DNA of 64,000 nucleotides. Origin: Holophagaceae bacterium (GTDB taxonomy: Bacteria > Acidobacteriota > Holophagae > Holophagales > Holophagaceae). Each line of letters begins with the position of its first letter. Position 1 is the stretch's first letter. A program made the translations under genes and the position numbers. Shown in pieces: positions 53,643 through 62,384 of this stretch. The stretch is from assembly GCA_016710635.1 (NCBI GenBank), contig JADJVL010000006.1:186001-250000 (forward strand). Reading direction: 5' to 3'. The notes under the pieces are model-generated. The model did not search any database. It saw nothing but the letters and a program-made list of their open reading frames with translations, and had not been told where the DNA came from.

Positions 53643-54701
53643 TCAACCCCTCCGCATGGAGGTGTAGCTCCGCCCTACCGGCGGCGGGGACTTGCGGACG
53701 GGCTTCGGCTTGGGCTTCAGCCCGCGGAGGGCGAGGCGGAGGCGCTCGATCTGGGCCGGGGTGGCGCGGTGCTCGGTCCAGGCGCGCAGGGCCTCCATGA
53801 GGGCGGGATCCTGGACCGCCAGCTTCTCCAGACGCCGGAAAAGCCGGAGCTTCTGGAGCTGCCGGTCCGTGGCCGAACCCTCGATCATCGCTGCGATGTC
53901 GCCGGCGAGGCCGGGGTAGGCGCCGGCGATGCCCTGCCACTTCGCGATGGCGCCCTGCAGGGCCGCCGCCCGCTGGGCCGCCAGGCGCGCCCGCAGCTCC
54001 TCCGTGCTGATCTCGCCGCGCATGTAGGCGAGGATGTTCGGATTGTTGATCTTGGCGCTGGCCAGCTCGGCGGTGCGCTCCAGATAGGTCACCTTCTGCG
54101 CCATCTGGTCGAAGTAGGCTTCGCCTCCCAGCTGCTTCCAGGCTTCTTCACCGGCGGCCGCACCCGCCACGGTACCGCCGGGTCCGAAAACCGATCCGGC
54201 GAAGGCCAGGGCCTTCGAACTGAGCTGCTTGCCCGCCTCCTGGGGAACGGCGATCAGCGCCCCACTCACATCGCCTTCCATCAGGTTGGCGGCGATCTTC
54301 GAGCCCACATCGCAGATCGAGATGGCCGTTCCAAGGCGCTCCAGTTTCACGGCGAGGTCTCCGCAGCGGGCCTTGAAGGCCGCCACCTGGCCGCTCTTGT
54401 CCGAGCCCTGGAACATGGACCGGAACTCCCCGCGGCTGATGACGGAGCCGTCCGCCGCCTTCCCCTTGGCGAGGTTCTTGAATCGCTCCGCCGCCAGGTC
54501 CAGGGCCTTGCCAGTGCCCTCATGACTAGCGACGGTACCGGTGGTCGAGATGGCCTGCTTCACCTCCGGGGGGAGGTCCAGCTCCTGGGCGCCGCCCCGG
54601 GGATCCAGAGGCACCGTGTCGCTCCTGACCTGGGCCAGGAGCCCGGGCCCGGACAGGACGAGGGCCAGGACGGGCAGGAACCGCGCGAGACCACCGGCCA
54701 T
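53643..54701 (-). CDS. secreted protein of unknown function
   Basis: Not recognised. A 352-residue protein with a signal peptide (ARFLPVLALVLSGPGLLAQ). The mature part is mainly helical and Ala-rich, with two Cys (ARCGDLAV and SICDVGSK) that may form a disulfide, a Gly-rich stretch GSVFGPGGTVAGAAAGEEAW resembling a glycine zipper, and a basic Pro/Lys C-terminus (KPKPKPVRKSPPPVG). No catalytic motif is visible. ATG 54701 has AAGG 6 nt upstream. It is divergent from the FHA gene. Confidence 0.6.
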   Translation of the reverse strand: MAGGLARFLPVLALVLSGPGLLAQVRSDTVPLDPRGGAQELDLPPEVKQAISTTGTVASHEGTGKALDLAAERFKNLAKGKAADGSVISRGEFRSMFQGSDKSGQVAAFKARCGDLAVKLERLGTAISICDVGSKIAANLMEGDVSGALIAVPQEAGKQLSSKALAFAGSVFGPGGTVAGAAAGEEAWKQLGGEAYFDQMAQKVTYLERTAELASAKINNPNILAYMRGEISTEELRARLAAQRAAALQGAIAKWQGIAGAYPGLAGDIAAMIEGSATDRQLQKLRLFRRLEKLAVQDPALMEALRAWTEHRATPAQIERLRLALRGLKPKPKPVRKSPPPVGRSYTSMRRG

Positions 54702-54836
54702 GGGGCACCTTGGGAGTTGGGCCCCATGATCGCCCCCGGGGCGGGGCCGGCAAAGCTGGCGCCTTGTGACTTCCACGACATCTCATGGGCGCCGCCCCGC
54801 CCCCAGAATGGCGGAACCCTTTCATCGAGTGGTCCC

Positions 54837-55688
54837 ATGAACCCCCAACCTCCGGCCTCCACAGACCGCCCCAGCAGCCTTCGGGCGGCGGGGGCGGCAC
54901 CCTGGGAACCCGACCAGGCGGCCAAAGTGATCCTCGACGCCTTCGATGCCGCGGACCGTCAGGGCAGCCACCCCGCCAGCATTACCGTGCAGTGGGACGA
55001 TGCCACCCTGGCCCTGGATCTCCAAAGCTGGCGGGGCTTCCAGGACGGGAGCCTGGGCCTCGAAGCCGTCGCCGCCCGCCTGCAGATCCAGTCCAGCGGC
55101 GACCCGGAAGCGGTGGCCAAGGCCAGCGCCGGCGCCGCCGCCCTTGGCCGCGGAAAGGTGCAAGGGAACGCCGCGCCCTCCTCCTCCCTGCTCTCGGTGG
55201 AGACCCTCAAGCACCCGGTCTTCCTTGGCGGGTGCGGCCTCCTCTTCCTCCTCGGCGGCTGCGGGATCGTGGCGCTCTTCATCCGATTCCTCTTCCGGCG
55301 GACCCCGGCCCAACCCGCCCCGTCGACGGCACCCTCGGACCGGCCCACCCCCGCCGCGCCGCCCCCCACCCGGATCTTCCCGGCCGGCGCGCCTCCGCGG
55401 CCCGCCACCGCGCTGCACTTCCTCTCCGGGCCGTTGAGTGGCCGCACCGTCCCTCTGGGCCCGCGGGTCCGGATCGGCCGGGAGATCGTCGGCAATGACC
55501 TGGTGCTGGAGGACGCATCCGTCTCCCGGCACCACGCGCTCATCGAAGGGGCGGCGGACGGCTTCCGGGTCAGCGACCTGGCCAGCAGCAACGGAACTTT
55601 CCTCAACGGCCTGCGGCTGGACCGCCCCCTCAGCCTGGGCGCCGGCGACCAGCTGAAAGTGGGCCAGATCCTCATCGAGATCCGGTGA
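54837..55688 (+). CDS. membrane protein with cytoplasmic FHA domain
   Basis: A 283-residue protein: an N-terminal region of about 120 residues without a recognised domain, a single membrane segment (about residues 128-150, FLGGCGLLFLLGGCGIVALFI), a Pro-rich linker and a C-terminal FHA domain. The FHA core GREIVGNDLVLEDASVSRHHALIEG and SDLASSNGTFLNG has the phosphothreonine-binding Arg, Ser, and Asn residues. Basic RFLFRR after the helix suggests the FHA side is cytoplasmic. Its stop overlaps the carboxypeptidase start (GTGA). Confidence 0.85.
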   Translation: MNPQPPASTDRPSSLRAAGAAPWEPDQAAKVILDAFDAADRQGSHPASITVQWDDATLALDLQSWRGFQDGSLGLEAVAARLQIQSSGDPEAVAKASAGAAALGRGKVQGNAAPSSSLLSVETLKHPVFLGGCGLLFLLGGCGIVALFIRFLFRRTPAQPAPSTAPSDRPTPAAPPPTRIFPAGAPPRPATALHFLSGPLSGRTVPLGPRVRIGREIVGNDLVLEDASVSRHHALIEGAADGFRVSDLASSNGTFLNGLRLDRPLSLGAGDQLKVGQILIEIR

Positions 55689-56491
55689 GCCTCCAGGGGC
55701 TTCTGGTTCTGCTCCTCTCCCTCGCCACGACCGGTGGCGCCGAGCCCCCGCCTGGCCCCTTCCCTGGCGTGGCCCGGGCCTATCTCGTGAAGGTGGATGG
55801 CCGCGAGCTCTGGGCGCACCGGGCGGACGCGCCCATGCCGCCCGCCAGCCTGACGAAAGTCATGACGGGGCTGTTGGTGCTGGAGCGGGGGCGCCTGGAC
55901 GGCGTGGTCACCGTCTCCCGGGCCGCCTCGAGGGAGACCGGCCACCGGCTGGGTCTGCGGGAGGGCGACCGGCTGCGGGTGCGGGATCTCCTCACCGCGG
56001 CCCTGGTAGGGTCCGCCAATGATGCCGCCCACGCCCTGGCGGACCACGTGGCCGGCAGCGAAGGGCGTTTCGTGCGCCTCATGAACCGCCGGGCCCGGGA
56101 GTTGAAGCTCACGCGCACCCGCTTCGCCAATGCCTCAGGCCATGATCAGGCGGGCCACCAGGCCAGCGCCCGGGACCTCGCCCGCTTGGCGGAGGCGGCC
56201 ATGGCCCAGCCGGAGTTCGCGGCCCGGGCTGCCACGGTGTACGCCACCCTCCACACCGTGGACGGCCGTCGCACCTTCCAGGTGGAGAACCAGAACCAGC
56301 TGGTGGGCCGCTATCCGGGCACCGTGGGCGTCAAGAGCGGCTATACCCCCGGCGCCGGTCGCTGCGTCATCGCCCAGGCGGAAGGCCAGGGCCGCCGGGC
56401 GACCCTGGTCCTGCTCCACGCCGCGGACCGCTGGTGGGATGCGGAGAAGCTCCTCGACCGTGCCCTGGGCCGCAAAGCGGGACCGCGCTGA
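55685..56491 (+). CDS. dacA: D-alanyl-D-alanine carboxypeptidase (catalytic domain only)
   Basis: A 268-residue low-molecular-weight PBP. It has a signal peptide, SxxK (ASLTKVM), SxN (GSAND) and KSG (VKSGYTPGAG), so all three motifs are intact. The C-terminal beta domain and the amphipathic anchor of E. coli PBP5 are missing. The GTG start at 55685 is translationally coupled to the FHA gene. It trims the terminal D-Ala from pentapeptide stems. Convergent with hypE. Confidence 0.9.
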   Translation: MSLQGLLVLLLSLATTGGAEPPPGPFPGVARAYLVKVDGRELWAHRADAPMPPASLTKVMTGLLVLERGRLDGVVTVSRAASRETGHRLGLREGDRLRVRDLLTAALVGSANDAAHALADHVAGSEGRFVRLMNRRARELKLTRTRFANASGHDQAGHQASARDLARLAEAAMAQPEFAARAATVYATLHTVDGRRTFQVENQNQLVGRYPGTVGVKSGYTPGAGRCVIAQAEGQGRRATLVLLHAADRWWDAEKLLDRALGRKAGPR

Positions 56492-56542
56492 GGACGTGCG
56501 GAATTTGTGCCCCCTGCTCCCACTGGACCGCGGGCCGCAACC

Positions 56543-57592
56543 TCAGCAGATCCGCGGCAGCTGCTCGCCGGACAGCAGATCGAGGAGCCGCTGGGTCCCC
56601 ATGCGCGTGCGCAGGGTGACCATGCCGGCGGGGCTTTCCCGGACCCAGCCGATGACGGCGGCGCCCTGCCCCTCCGGCTGGGCCCGCAGCAGGGCCACGG
56701 CCGCTTCGGCCTGGGTCCCGTCCACGAAGGCCACCAGCCGGCCTTCGCACGCGACGTAGAGGGGGTCGAGGCCGAGGAGTTCGCAGGCGGCCGCCACGCC
56801 CTCCGCCACGGGGATGTCCCCTTCGACGGCTTCGATGGCCACCTGGGCGTCGGCGGCGATCTCGTTGAGCACCGAGGCCAGGCCGCCCCGGGTCGGATCC
56901 CGCAGGCAGTGGACGTCGATGCCCCCGTCGAGGAGCGCCGCCGCCAGTTCGTGGACGGGCGCGCAGTCGCTCTGCACCGGCGTTTCGAAGGCCAGGCCCT
57001 CCCGCACGGACAGCACCGCCACGCCGTGGCGGCCCACGTCCCCGGAGACGATCACCGCGTCCCCGATTGCCACCCGGCGCGGCGAAATGTCCACGCCTTC
57101 GGGCACCAGGCCGATGCCGGCGGTATTGATGTAGAGGCCGTCCCCGTGGCCCCGGTCCACCACCTTCGTGTCGCCGGTGACGATGGCGACGCCGCAGCGC
57201 CTCGCCGCGAGACTCATGGAGGCCAGGACCCGCTGCAACTCCTCGATGGGAAACCCTTCCTCCAGGATCAGGGAGCAGGTCAGGAACCGCGGGCGCGCAC
57301 CCCCCATGGCCAGATCGTTCACGGTGCCGTAGACCGCCAGGCTCCCGATGTCCCCGCCAGGAAAGAAGCGGGGATGCACCACGAAGGTGTCCGTGGTGAA
57401 GGCCACCCGCGTTCGGTCCAGGGTGACCACCGCCGCGTCGTGGCGGGCGTCGAGGGCTGGATTGGCGAAGGCCGGCAGCAGCAGCCGCTCCAGCAGCTCC
57501 CGCATGGTTCGGCCGCCACCGCCGTGGGCCATCTGGATGGTGTCGGGACGGAGGGGCGAGGGACAGCTCAGGCCAGGGATGGAAGCGGTCAT
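56543..57592 (-). CDS. hypE: carbamoyl dehydratase HypE
   Basis: A 349-residue member of the PurM/SelD superfamily that dehydrates the carbamoyl group to cyanide for the NiFe site. It contains AHGGGGRTMRELLERLLLPAF, GTVNDLAMGGARP, VTGDTKVVDRGHGDG, and ends in the obligatory PRIC, whose Cys is carbamoylated by HypF. The start ATG 57592 overlaps the hypD stop by four bases (ATGA). Last gene of the operon. Confidence 0.96.
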   Translation of the reverse strand: MTASIPGLSCPSPLRPDTIQMAHGGGGRTMRELLERLLLPAFANPALDARHDAAVVTLDRTRVAFTTDTFVVHPRFFPGGDIGSLAVYGTVNDLAMGGARPRFLTCSLILEEGFPIEELQRVLASMSLAARRCGVAIVTGDTKVVDRGHGDGLYINTAGIGLVPEGVDISPRRVAIGDAVIVSGDVGRHGVAVLSVREGLAFETPVQSDCAPVHELAAALLDGGIDVHCLRDPTRGGLASVLNEIAADAQVAIEAVEGDIPVAEGVAAACELLGLDPLYVACEGRLVAFVDGTQAEAAVALLRAQPEGQGAAVIGWVRESPAGMVTLRTRMGTQRLLDLLSGEQLPRIC

Positions 57593-58743
57593 GGCACACC
57601 TGCGCCGGGCAGCGGGAAAGGCATGGACTGCGCCGGCGGCGCCACGGCTCCCCCGGCCGCGGCACGCCGGTAGCGGTGGTAGGCGGCGCAGGCCCCTTCC
57701 CCGCTCACCATGGTGGCGCCAAGGGGATGTTCCGGGGTGCAGCGGGTGCCGAAGGCCGGACACCCAGGCGGCTTCAGCAGGCCCTGGAGCACGAGGCCGC
57801 TCTGGCATTCGACGGATTCGCGGCCGCCCACGGCCTCCACGCCGAAGCGCGTCGCCGCGTCGAAGGCCGCGTAGGCGGGACGCAGGCCCAGGCCGCTCGC
57901 GGCGATGGGACCGATGCCCCGCCAGGTCCTCGGCACGACCTGGAAGACGTCGCGGAGCAGGGCCTGGGCGGGAGCATTGCCTCCGGGGCGCACGAGCCGC
58001 GCGTACTGGTTCTCGACCTCCCAGCGCCCTTCCTCCAGCTGCTTCACGCACAGGTGGATGCCCTGCAGGAGGTCGAGGGGTTCGAAGCCCGTGACCACGA
58101 TGGGCACCCGGTATTTCGCGGCGAGGGGCCCGTATTCGCGGGTCCCCATGATGGCGCAGACGTGCCCGGCGGCGAGGAAGCCGTCCACCTTGGACCGGGG
58201 CGAGGCCATGATCGCTTCCATCGCCGGCGGCACGAGCACGTGGGAGACCAGGATCGAGAAGTTTCGAAGGCCCCGCCGCTTCGCCAGGCTCACGGCCATG
58301 GCGTTGGCGGGCGCGGTGGTCTCGAAGCCCACGGCGAAGAAGACGACCTCCTGCCCCGGGTTCCGTTCGGCCACCGCAAGGGCGTCCAGGGGCGAGTAGA
58401 CGACGCGGACGTCGGCCCCTTCGGACTTCACGCCGAAGAGATCCCGCTGGGACCCCGGCACCCGCAGCATGTCGCCGAAGGAGCAGAAGATCACGCCGGG
58501 TTTCGCCGCGATGGCCAGGGCCTGGTCGATGAGCGCCACCGGCGTGACGCAGACCGGGCAGCCCGGGCCGTGGATGAGTGAAAGGTCCGTCGGCAGCAGT
58601 TCGTCGAGACCGTAGCGGACGATGCTGTGGGTCTGCCCGCCGCAGACCTCCATCAGCGACCAGGGGCGCGTCATGAGGCGCCGGATGGCCTCCACCAGGG
58701 GCCGGGCGGTGCCGCCATCCCGGTATTCGTCGAGGAATCTCAC
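57589..58743 (-). CDS. hypD: HypD, Fe-CN/CO assembly scaffold
   Basis: A 384-residue 4Fe-4S protein that assembles the Fe(CN)2CO unit with HypC. Landmarks are MEVCGGQTHSIVRYG, GPGCPVCVTP (CxxC), GFETTAPANAM, CAIMGTREY and a Cys-rich C-terminus (GCPAFGTRCTPEHPLG). The start is GTG 58743, overlapping the hypC stop (GTGA). Confidence 0.96.
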   Translation of the reverse strand: MRFLDEYRDGGTARPLVEAIRRLMTRPWSLMEVCGGQTHSIVRYGLDELLPTDLSLIHGPGCPVCVTPVALIDQALAIAAKPGVIFCSFGDMLRVPGSQRDLFGVKSEGADVRVVYSPLDALAVAERNPGQEVVFFAVGFETTAPANAMAVSLAKRRGLRNFSILVSHVLVPPAMEAIMASPRSKVDGFLAAGHVCAIMGTREYGPLAAKYRVPIVVTGFEPLDLLQGIHLCVKQLEEGRWEVENQYARLVRPGGNAPAQALLRDVFQVVPRTWRGIGPIAASGLGLRPAYAAFDAATRFGVEAVGGRESVECQSGLVLQGLLKPPGCPAFGTRCTPEHPLGATMVSGEGACAAYHRYRRAAAGGAVAPPAQSMPFPLPGAGVP

Positions 58744-58982
58744 GATGGCCCTTCCGCGTTGGCGGCCTCGAGGTCCTCGACCACCTGGAAGACATGCCGG
58801 GCCGCCGCCTCGTCGATGACGTCGAGGGCCATGCCCGCATGCACCACCACGTACTCGCCCACCTTCGCCTCCGGCACGAAGGCCAGACTGACCTCCTTCA
58901 CCACCGCGCCGAAGGCCACACGGCCCAGGCGCAATTCGCCTTCCTCAAAGCTCAGGATCCTGCCCGGGACGCCAAGGCACAT
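58740..58982 (-). CDS. hypC: hydrogenase assembly chaperone HypC
   Basis: An 80-residue chaperone starting MCLGVPGRI, whose Cys2 binds iron after removal of Met1. GEYVVVHAGMALDVIDEAAA is the conserved C-terminal half. The ATG at 58982 (one base after the hypF stop) is fixed by this motif; the longer in-frame extension reads into hypF. Confidence 0.95.
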   Translation of the reverse strand: MCLGVPGRILSFEEGELRLGRVAFGAVVKEVSLAFVPEAKVGEYVVVHAGMALDVIDEAAARHVFQVVEDLEAANAEGPS

Positions 58983-58983
58983 C

Positions 58984-61245
58984 TCACACCTCCAGGAGCG
59001 GACCAGCAACGGACTGCGCGGCCACCCAGGCCTGGCCGAGGGAGATCCCGCCATCGTTGGCCGGATAGAGCGCCGGGCGGTGGACCCTGAAGCCGCGGGC
59101 CCTCAGCGCGCGGGAGCAGAGGCCCGCCAGCAGACGGTTCTGGAAGCAGCCGCCGGAAAGGATGACGTCCTCCAGGGCTCCCGCTTCTGCGAAAGCCACC
59201 GCGAGCGCCGCCAGGCCGGCATGGAAGCGCCGGGCCATCCGCCCGGCCGCCACGCCCCGGCGCCGGTCCTCCAGGAGTTCCGCCAGCATGGGCGCCGGAT
59301 CGGCGACGCCGTCCCTAAGCGCGAAGGCATAGGCCGCCGCGTCGTCCGAGGCCCGCGCGGCGAACTCCAACGCCATCGCCGCCTGGCCTTCGAATCCCGC
59401 GCCGGCGCGGATTCCCGTCAGCGCCGCCACCGCGTCGAAGAGCCGGCCCAGGCTGGAAGTCCAAGGCGCGTGAATGCCACGCTCCAGCATCCGGTTCAAG
59501 AGGGGCCGCTCCGCACCAGTGAACAGTTCCGCCACCGCCGCGTCCTCCCCGAGCACGCTCCAGCAGAGCCCCAGGGCCGAACGCCGGGGTTCCCGCACCG
59601 CCCGCTCGCCGCCCGGCAGCGGAAAGGCCCGGAGGTGGCCGACCCGCGTGAAGCCCGGGCCATCCACCACCAGGGCTTCGCCGCCCCACACGGTGCCGTC
59701 GGTTCCATGCCCGGCGCCATCCCACGCCAGGCCCAGGACCGGTCCGCGCAGGCCCGCCTCCGCCATGCAGGCGGCCACGTGGGCGTGATGGTGCTGGACC
59801 CGCGCCAGGGGCAGGCCCCAAGCCCGCGCCAGGCTTTCCGCCAGACGCGTGGACCCGTAGTCCGGGTGGAGGTCGCAGGCCAACCGCGCGGGCTCCACCT
59901 GGAAGAATTCCAGCAGGTCCTCCACGGTGCGCGCCAACAGGGCCAGGCCCTGGGGCGAATCCATGTCCCCGAGGTGCTGGCTCACCACCGCCTGGCCCGC
60001 CGCGAGCAGCGTGACGGTGTTCTTGAGGTGGCCGCCCAGGGCCAGCACCGGCGGGCCTTCGAAGGGCAGCGGCAGGGGCAGGGGCGCGAAGCCCCGGGCG
60101 CGGCGCAAGAGATGCAGGCTGCCCGCCTCCACCCGGCCCACCGAATCGTCCACGGGTCTCAGCACCGGCCGGTCGTGGACGAGGAAGGCGTCGGCAATGG
60201 CGCCCAGGCGTGCCAGCGCCTCGTCGTCGCCGATGGCCATGGGCTCGTCGGAAAGGTTGCCGCTGGTGCAGACCAGGGGCCGCCCGGCGGCTGCTGACAG
60301 CAGCCGGTGGAGGGGCGACGGGGGCAGGAAGGCCCCCAGGTCCGGATTGCCCGGGGCGACGCCGGCGGCGATGCCGCCACCCCGCCGCGGCAGCAGCAGG
60401 ATGGGGGCCTCCGGAGACTGGAGGAGCGCGGCCTCCACCTCGGTGACGCCGCAGGCGCCCTGCAGGGCCGCGAGGTCCTGGAAGAGGACGGCGAAGGGCT
60501 TCGCCTCCCGGTGCTTGCGGGCCCGCAGCCTGGCGACGGCGGCCTCCGACGTCGCATCCACCAGCAGCTGGTAGCCACCGAGGCCTTTCAGGGCCAGCAC
60601 CGACCCGGCGGCCAGTTCCGCCGCGGCGGCGAGGACGGCGGCGTCGCCTTCGGAGCGCGGCGTTCCGCGGGAGTCCTGCAGGACGACCTTAGGCCCGCAG
60701 GCCGGGCAGGCGATGGGTTGGGCGTGGAAACGGCGGTCGGCGGGATCGGCGAACTGGGCCGCGCAGACTTCGCAGAGGGGGAAGTCTTTCATCGCGGTGC
60801 GGGCACGGTCGTAGGGGAGCCCGGCGAGGATGGTGTAGCGCGGACCACACTGGGTGCAGTTGGTGAAGGGATAGCGGAAGCGCCGCTCCCCGGGGTTGTC
60901 CATCTCCGCGGCGCAGTCGGCGCAGACCGCGAGGTCCGCGGGCACGGAAGGACGGGTCCGTTCCGAGGCTCCGCTGGCGCGGATGCTGAACAGGGATGCG
61001 CCGGGAAGCTCCCCGATGCCGCGGGCCTGGATGCCCTGGATCCGCGCCGGCGCCGGTTTCTCGTCCCGGAGGGCCAGCAGGAACCCGTCGAGCTCGGCCG
61101 CGGAACCCTGGATTTCGATCTCCACACCGTCGGGGCGGTTGCGCACCCAGCCCGCGAGGCCCCGGGCCCGGGCGAGGCGATAGACGAAAGGCCGGAAGCC
61201 CACGCCCTGGACGACCCCCTGGACTTCCACCTGCAGGCGGGGCAT
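58984..61245 (-). CDS. hypF: carbamoyltransferase HypF
   Basis: A 753-residue enzyme making the cyanide ligands from carbamoyl phosphate. An acylphosphatase-like N-terminus (QGVVQGVGFRPFVYRLA) is followed by two CxxC-x18-CxxC zinc modules (CADCAAEM ... CTQCGP, CEVCAAQF ... CPACGP), a YrdC-like domain (KGLGGYQLLVDA, KHREAKPFAV) and a Kae1-like carbamoyltransferase domain (HHAHVAACMAE, LSGGCFQNRLL). Placed between hypB and hypC, with a 4-nt gap to hypB. Confidence 0.96.
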   Translation of the reverse strand: MPRLQVEVQGVVQGVGFRPFVYRLARARGLAGWVRNRPDGVEIEIQGSAAELDGFLLALRDEKPAPARIQGIQARGIGELPGASLFSIRASGASERTRPSVPADLAVCADCAAEMDNPGERRFRYPFTNCTQCGPRYTILAGLPYDRARTAMKDFPLCEVCAAQFADPADRRFHAQPIACPACGPKVVLQDSRGTPRSEGDAAVLAAAAELAAGSVLALKGLGGYQLLVDATSEAAVARLRARKHREAKPFAVLFQDLAALQGACGVTEVEAALLQSPEAPILLLPRRGGGIAAGVAPGNPDLGAFLPPSPLHRLLSAAAGRPLVCTSGNLSDEPMAIGDDEALARLGAIADAFLVHDRPVLRPVDDSVGRVEAGSLHLLRRARGFAPLPLPLPFEGPPVLALGGHLKNTVTLLAAGQAVVSQHLGDMDSPQGLALLARTVEDLLEFFQVEPARLACDLHPDYGSTRLAESLARAWGLPLARVQHHHAHVAACMAEAGLRGPVLGLAWDGAGHGTDGTVWGGEALVVDGPGFTRVGHLRAFPLPGGERAVREPRRSALGLCWSVLGEDAAVAELFTGAERPLLNRMLERGIHAPWTSSLGRLFDAVAALTGIRAGAGFEGQAAMALEFAARASDDAAAYAFALRDGVADPAPMLAELLEDRRRGVAAGRMARRFHAGLAALAVAFAEAGALEDVILSGGCFQNRLLAGLCSRALRARGFRVHRPALYPANDGGISLGQAWVAAQSVAGPLLEV

Positions 61246-61249
61246 GGCT

Positions 61250-62026
61250 TCAGCCCGGCGCGAGGGCCGGCATCCCGTGGCTGCCCCTGGCCCGCTTCGC
61301 CCCGCGGGCCGCGGCGAGGATCCAGCCCGTCCAGGCGTCCAGGCCTTCTCCCGTGGTCGCGCTGGTCCGCAGGACGTGCAGGCGGGGATTCACCCGCCGG
61401 GCGTACAGCAGGCACCGGTCCACGTCGAAGGTCACATGGGGCAGCAGGTCCACCTTGTTCAGGAGCAGCACGTCCGCAGCAGCGAACATGTCCGGGTACT
61501 TCAGGGGCTTGTCCTCGCCTTCGGTGACCGAAAGGATCACGACCTTGTGGGCTTCGCCCAGGTCGAAGGCCGCCGGGCACACGAGGTTGCCCACGTTCTC
61601 GATGAGGAGGAGGGAATCCGGAAGCGGGGCCAGGCGCTCGACGGCGTGCCCCACCGAGTGGGCGTCCAGGTGGCAGCCCTGGCCGGTGTTGATCTGGATG
61701 GCGGGCGCCCCGGCGGCGCGGATGCGTTCAGCATCGAGGGTGGTCTGCTGATCCCCTTCGACGACGGCGATGGGAACGCGGTTCTTGAGCAGGGCGATGG
61801 TGGCGGTCAGCAGGCTGGTCTTGCCTGAGCCCGGGCTGGAGACGAGGTTCAGCGCGAAGATCCCCTGCCGCGCGAAGGCCTCCCGGTTGGCCCGGGCGAA
61901 GGCGTCGTTCTTCTCCAGGAGGCCGCGTTCGATGGACACCCGCCGCAGGCGGGCGCCGCCGTGGCCATGCTGATGGCCGTCCCCCTCGATCCGCCCTCCG
62001 CCCTGGCAGCCACAGGTGGTGCACAT
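61250..62026 (-). CDS. hypB: hydrogenase nickel-incorporation GTPase HypB
   Basis: A 258-residue GTPase inserting nickel with HypA. The N-terminus MCTTCGCQ carries the CxxCGC high-affinity nickel motif, then a short His patch (DGHQHGHGG). GTPase motifs are SSPGSGKTSLL (P-loop), VEGDQQT and LNKVDLL. The ATG at 62026 has AGGAGG, which overlaps the hypA stop. His-rich region is shorter than in HypB proteins that store nickel. Confidence 0.95.
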   Translation of the reverse strand: MCTTCGCQGGGRIEGDGHQHGHGGARLRRVSIERGLLEKNDAFARANREAFARQGIFALNLVSSPGSGKTSLLTATIALLKNRVPIAVVEGDQQTTLDAERIRAAGAPAIQINTGQGCHLDAHSVGHAVERLAPLPDSLLLIENVGNLVCPAAFDLGEAHKVVILSVTEGEDKPLKYPDMFAAADVLLLNKVDLLPHVTFDVDRCLLYARRVNPRLHVLRTSATTGEGLDAWTGWILAAARGAKRARGSHGMPALAPG

Positions 62027-62034
62027 GCTCCCTC

Positions 62035-62376
62035 CTAGTCGACGTCCAGGGCCTTGACGCGCAGTTCCGCGCCGCCGGTGATCTGCAGAGGCAATGTAGG
62101 GCAACGCGGACACATGTCGTAGCGGGCCGTGACGGGGCTCACCTTTCCGCAGGCCGCGCACCAGCCCTGGCCTTCGGGCTCCTCGATCTCCAGGGCGGCG
62201 CCCGCCGCGAGGGAGCCCGCGGTGACCGCGTCGAAGGCGAAGCGCAGGGCCTCCACCTCGACCCCCGCGAGCTTCCCGATCTCCAGGATCACCGTCCGGA
62301 TGCGGTGGCAGCCCTGGGCGCGGGCGCTGTCCTCGATGATCTCGAGCATGCCTTCCATGAGGGAGAGCTCGTGCAT
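62035..62376 (-). CDS. hypA: hydrogenase nickel chaperone HypA
   Basis: A 113-residue nickel chaperone. MHELSLMEGML with His2 is the nickel site, and the zinc knuckle is CAACGK ... CPRCP. It works with HypB to fill the NiFe centre. It follows the maturation protease by 8 nt on the same strand. Confidence 0.94.
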   Translation of the reverse strand: MHELSLMEGMLEIIEDSARAQGCHRIRTVILEIGKLAGVEVEALRFAFDAVTAGSLAAGAALEIEEPEGQGWCAACGKVSPVTARYDMCPRCPTLPLQITGGAELRVKALDVD

Positions 62377-62384
62377 GGGGGTTC

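Noticed and set aside
53577..53660. Structured RNA or tRNA-like segment
   Set aside because: No cloverleaf, no CCA end and no match to known small RNA cores could be drawn by eye.
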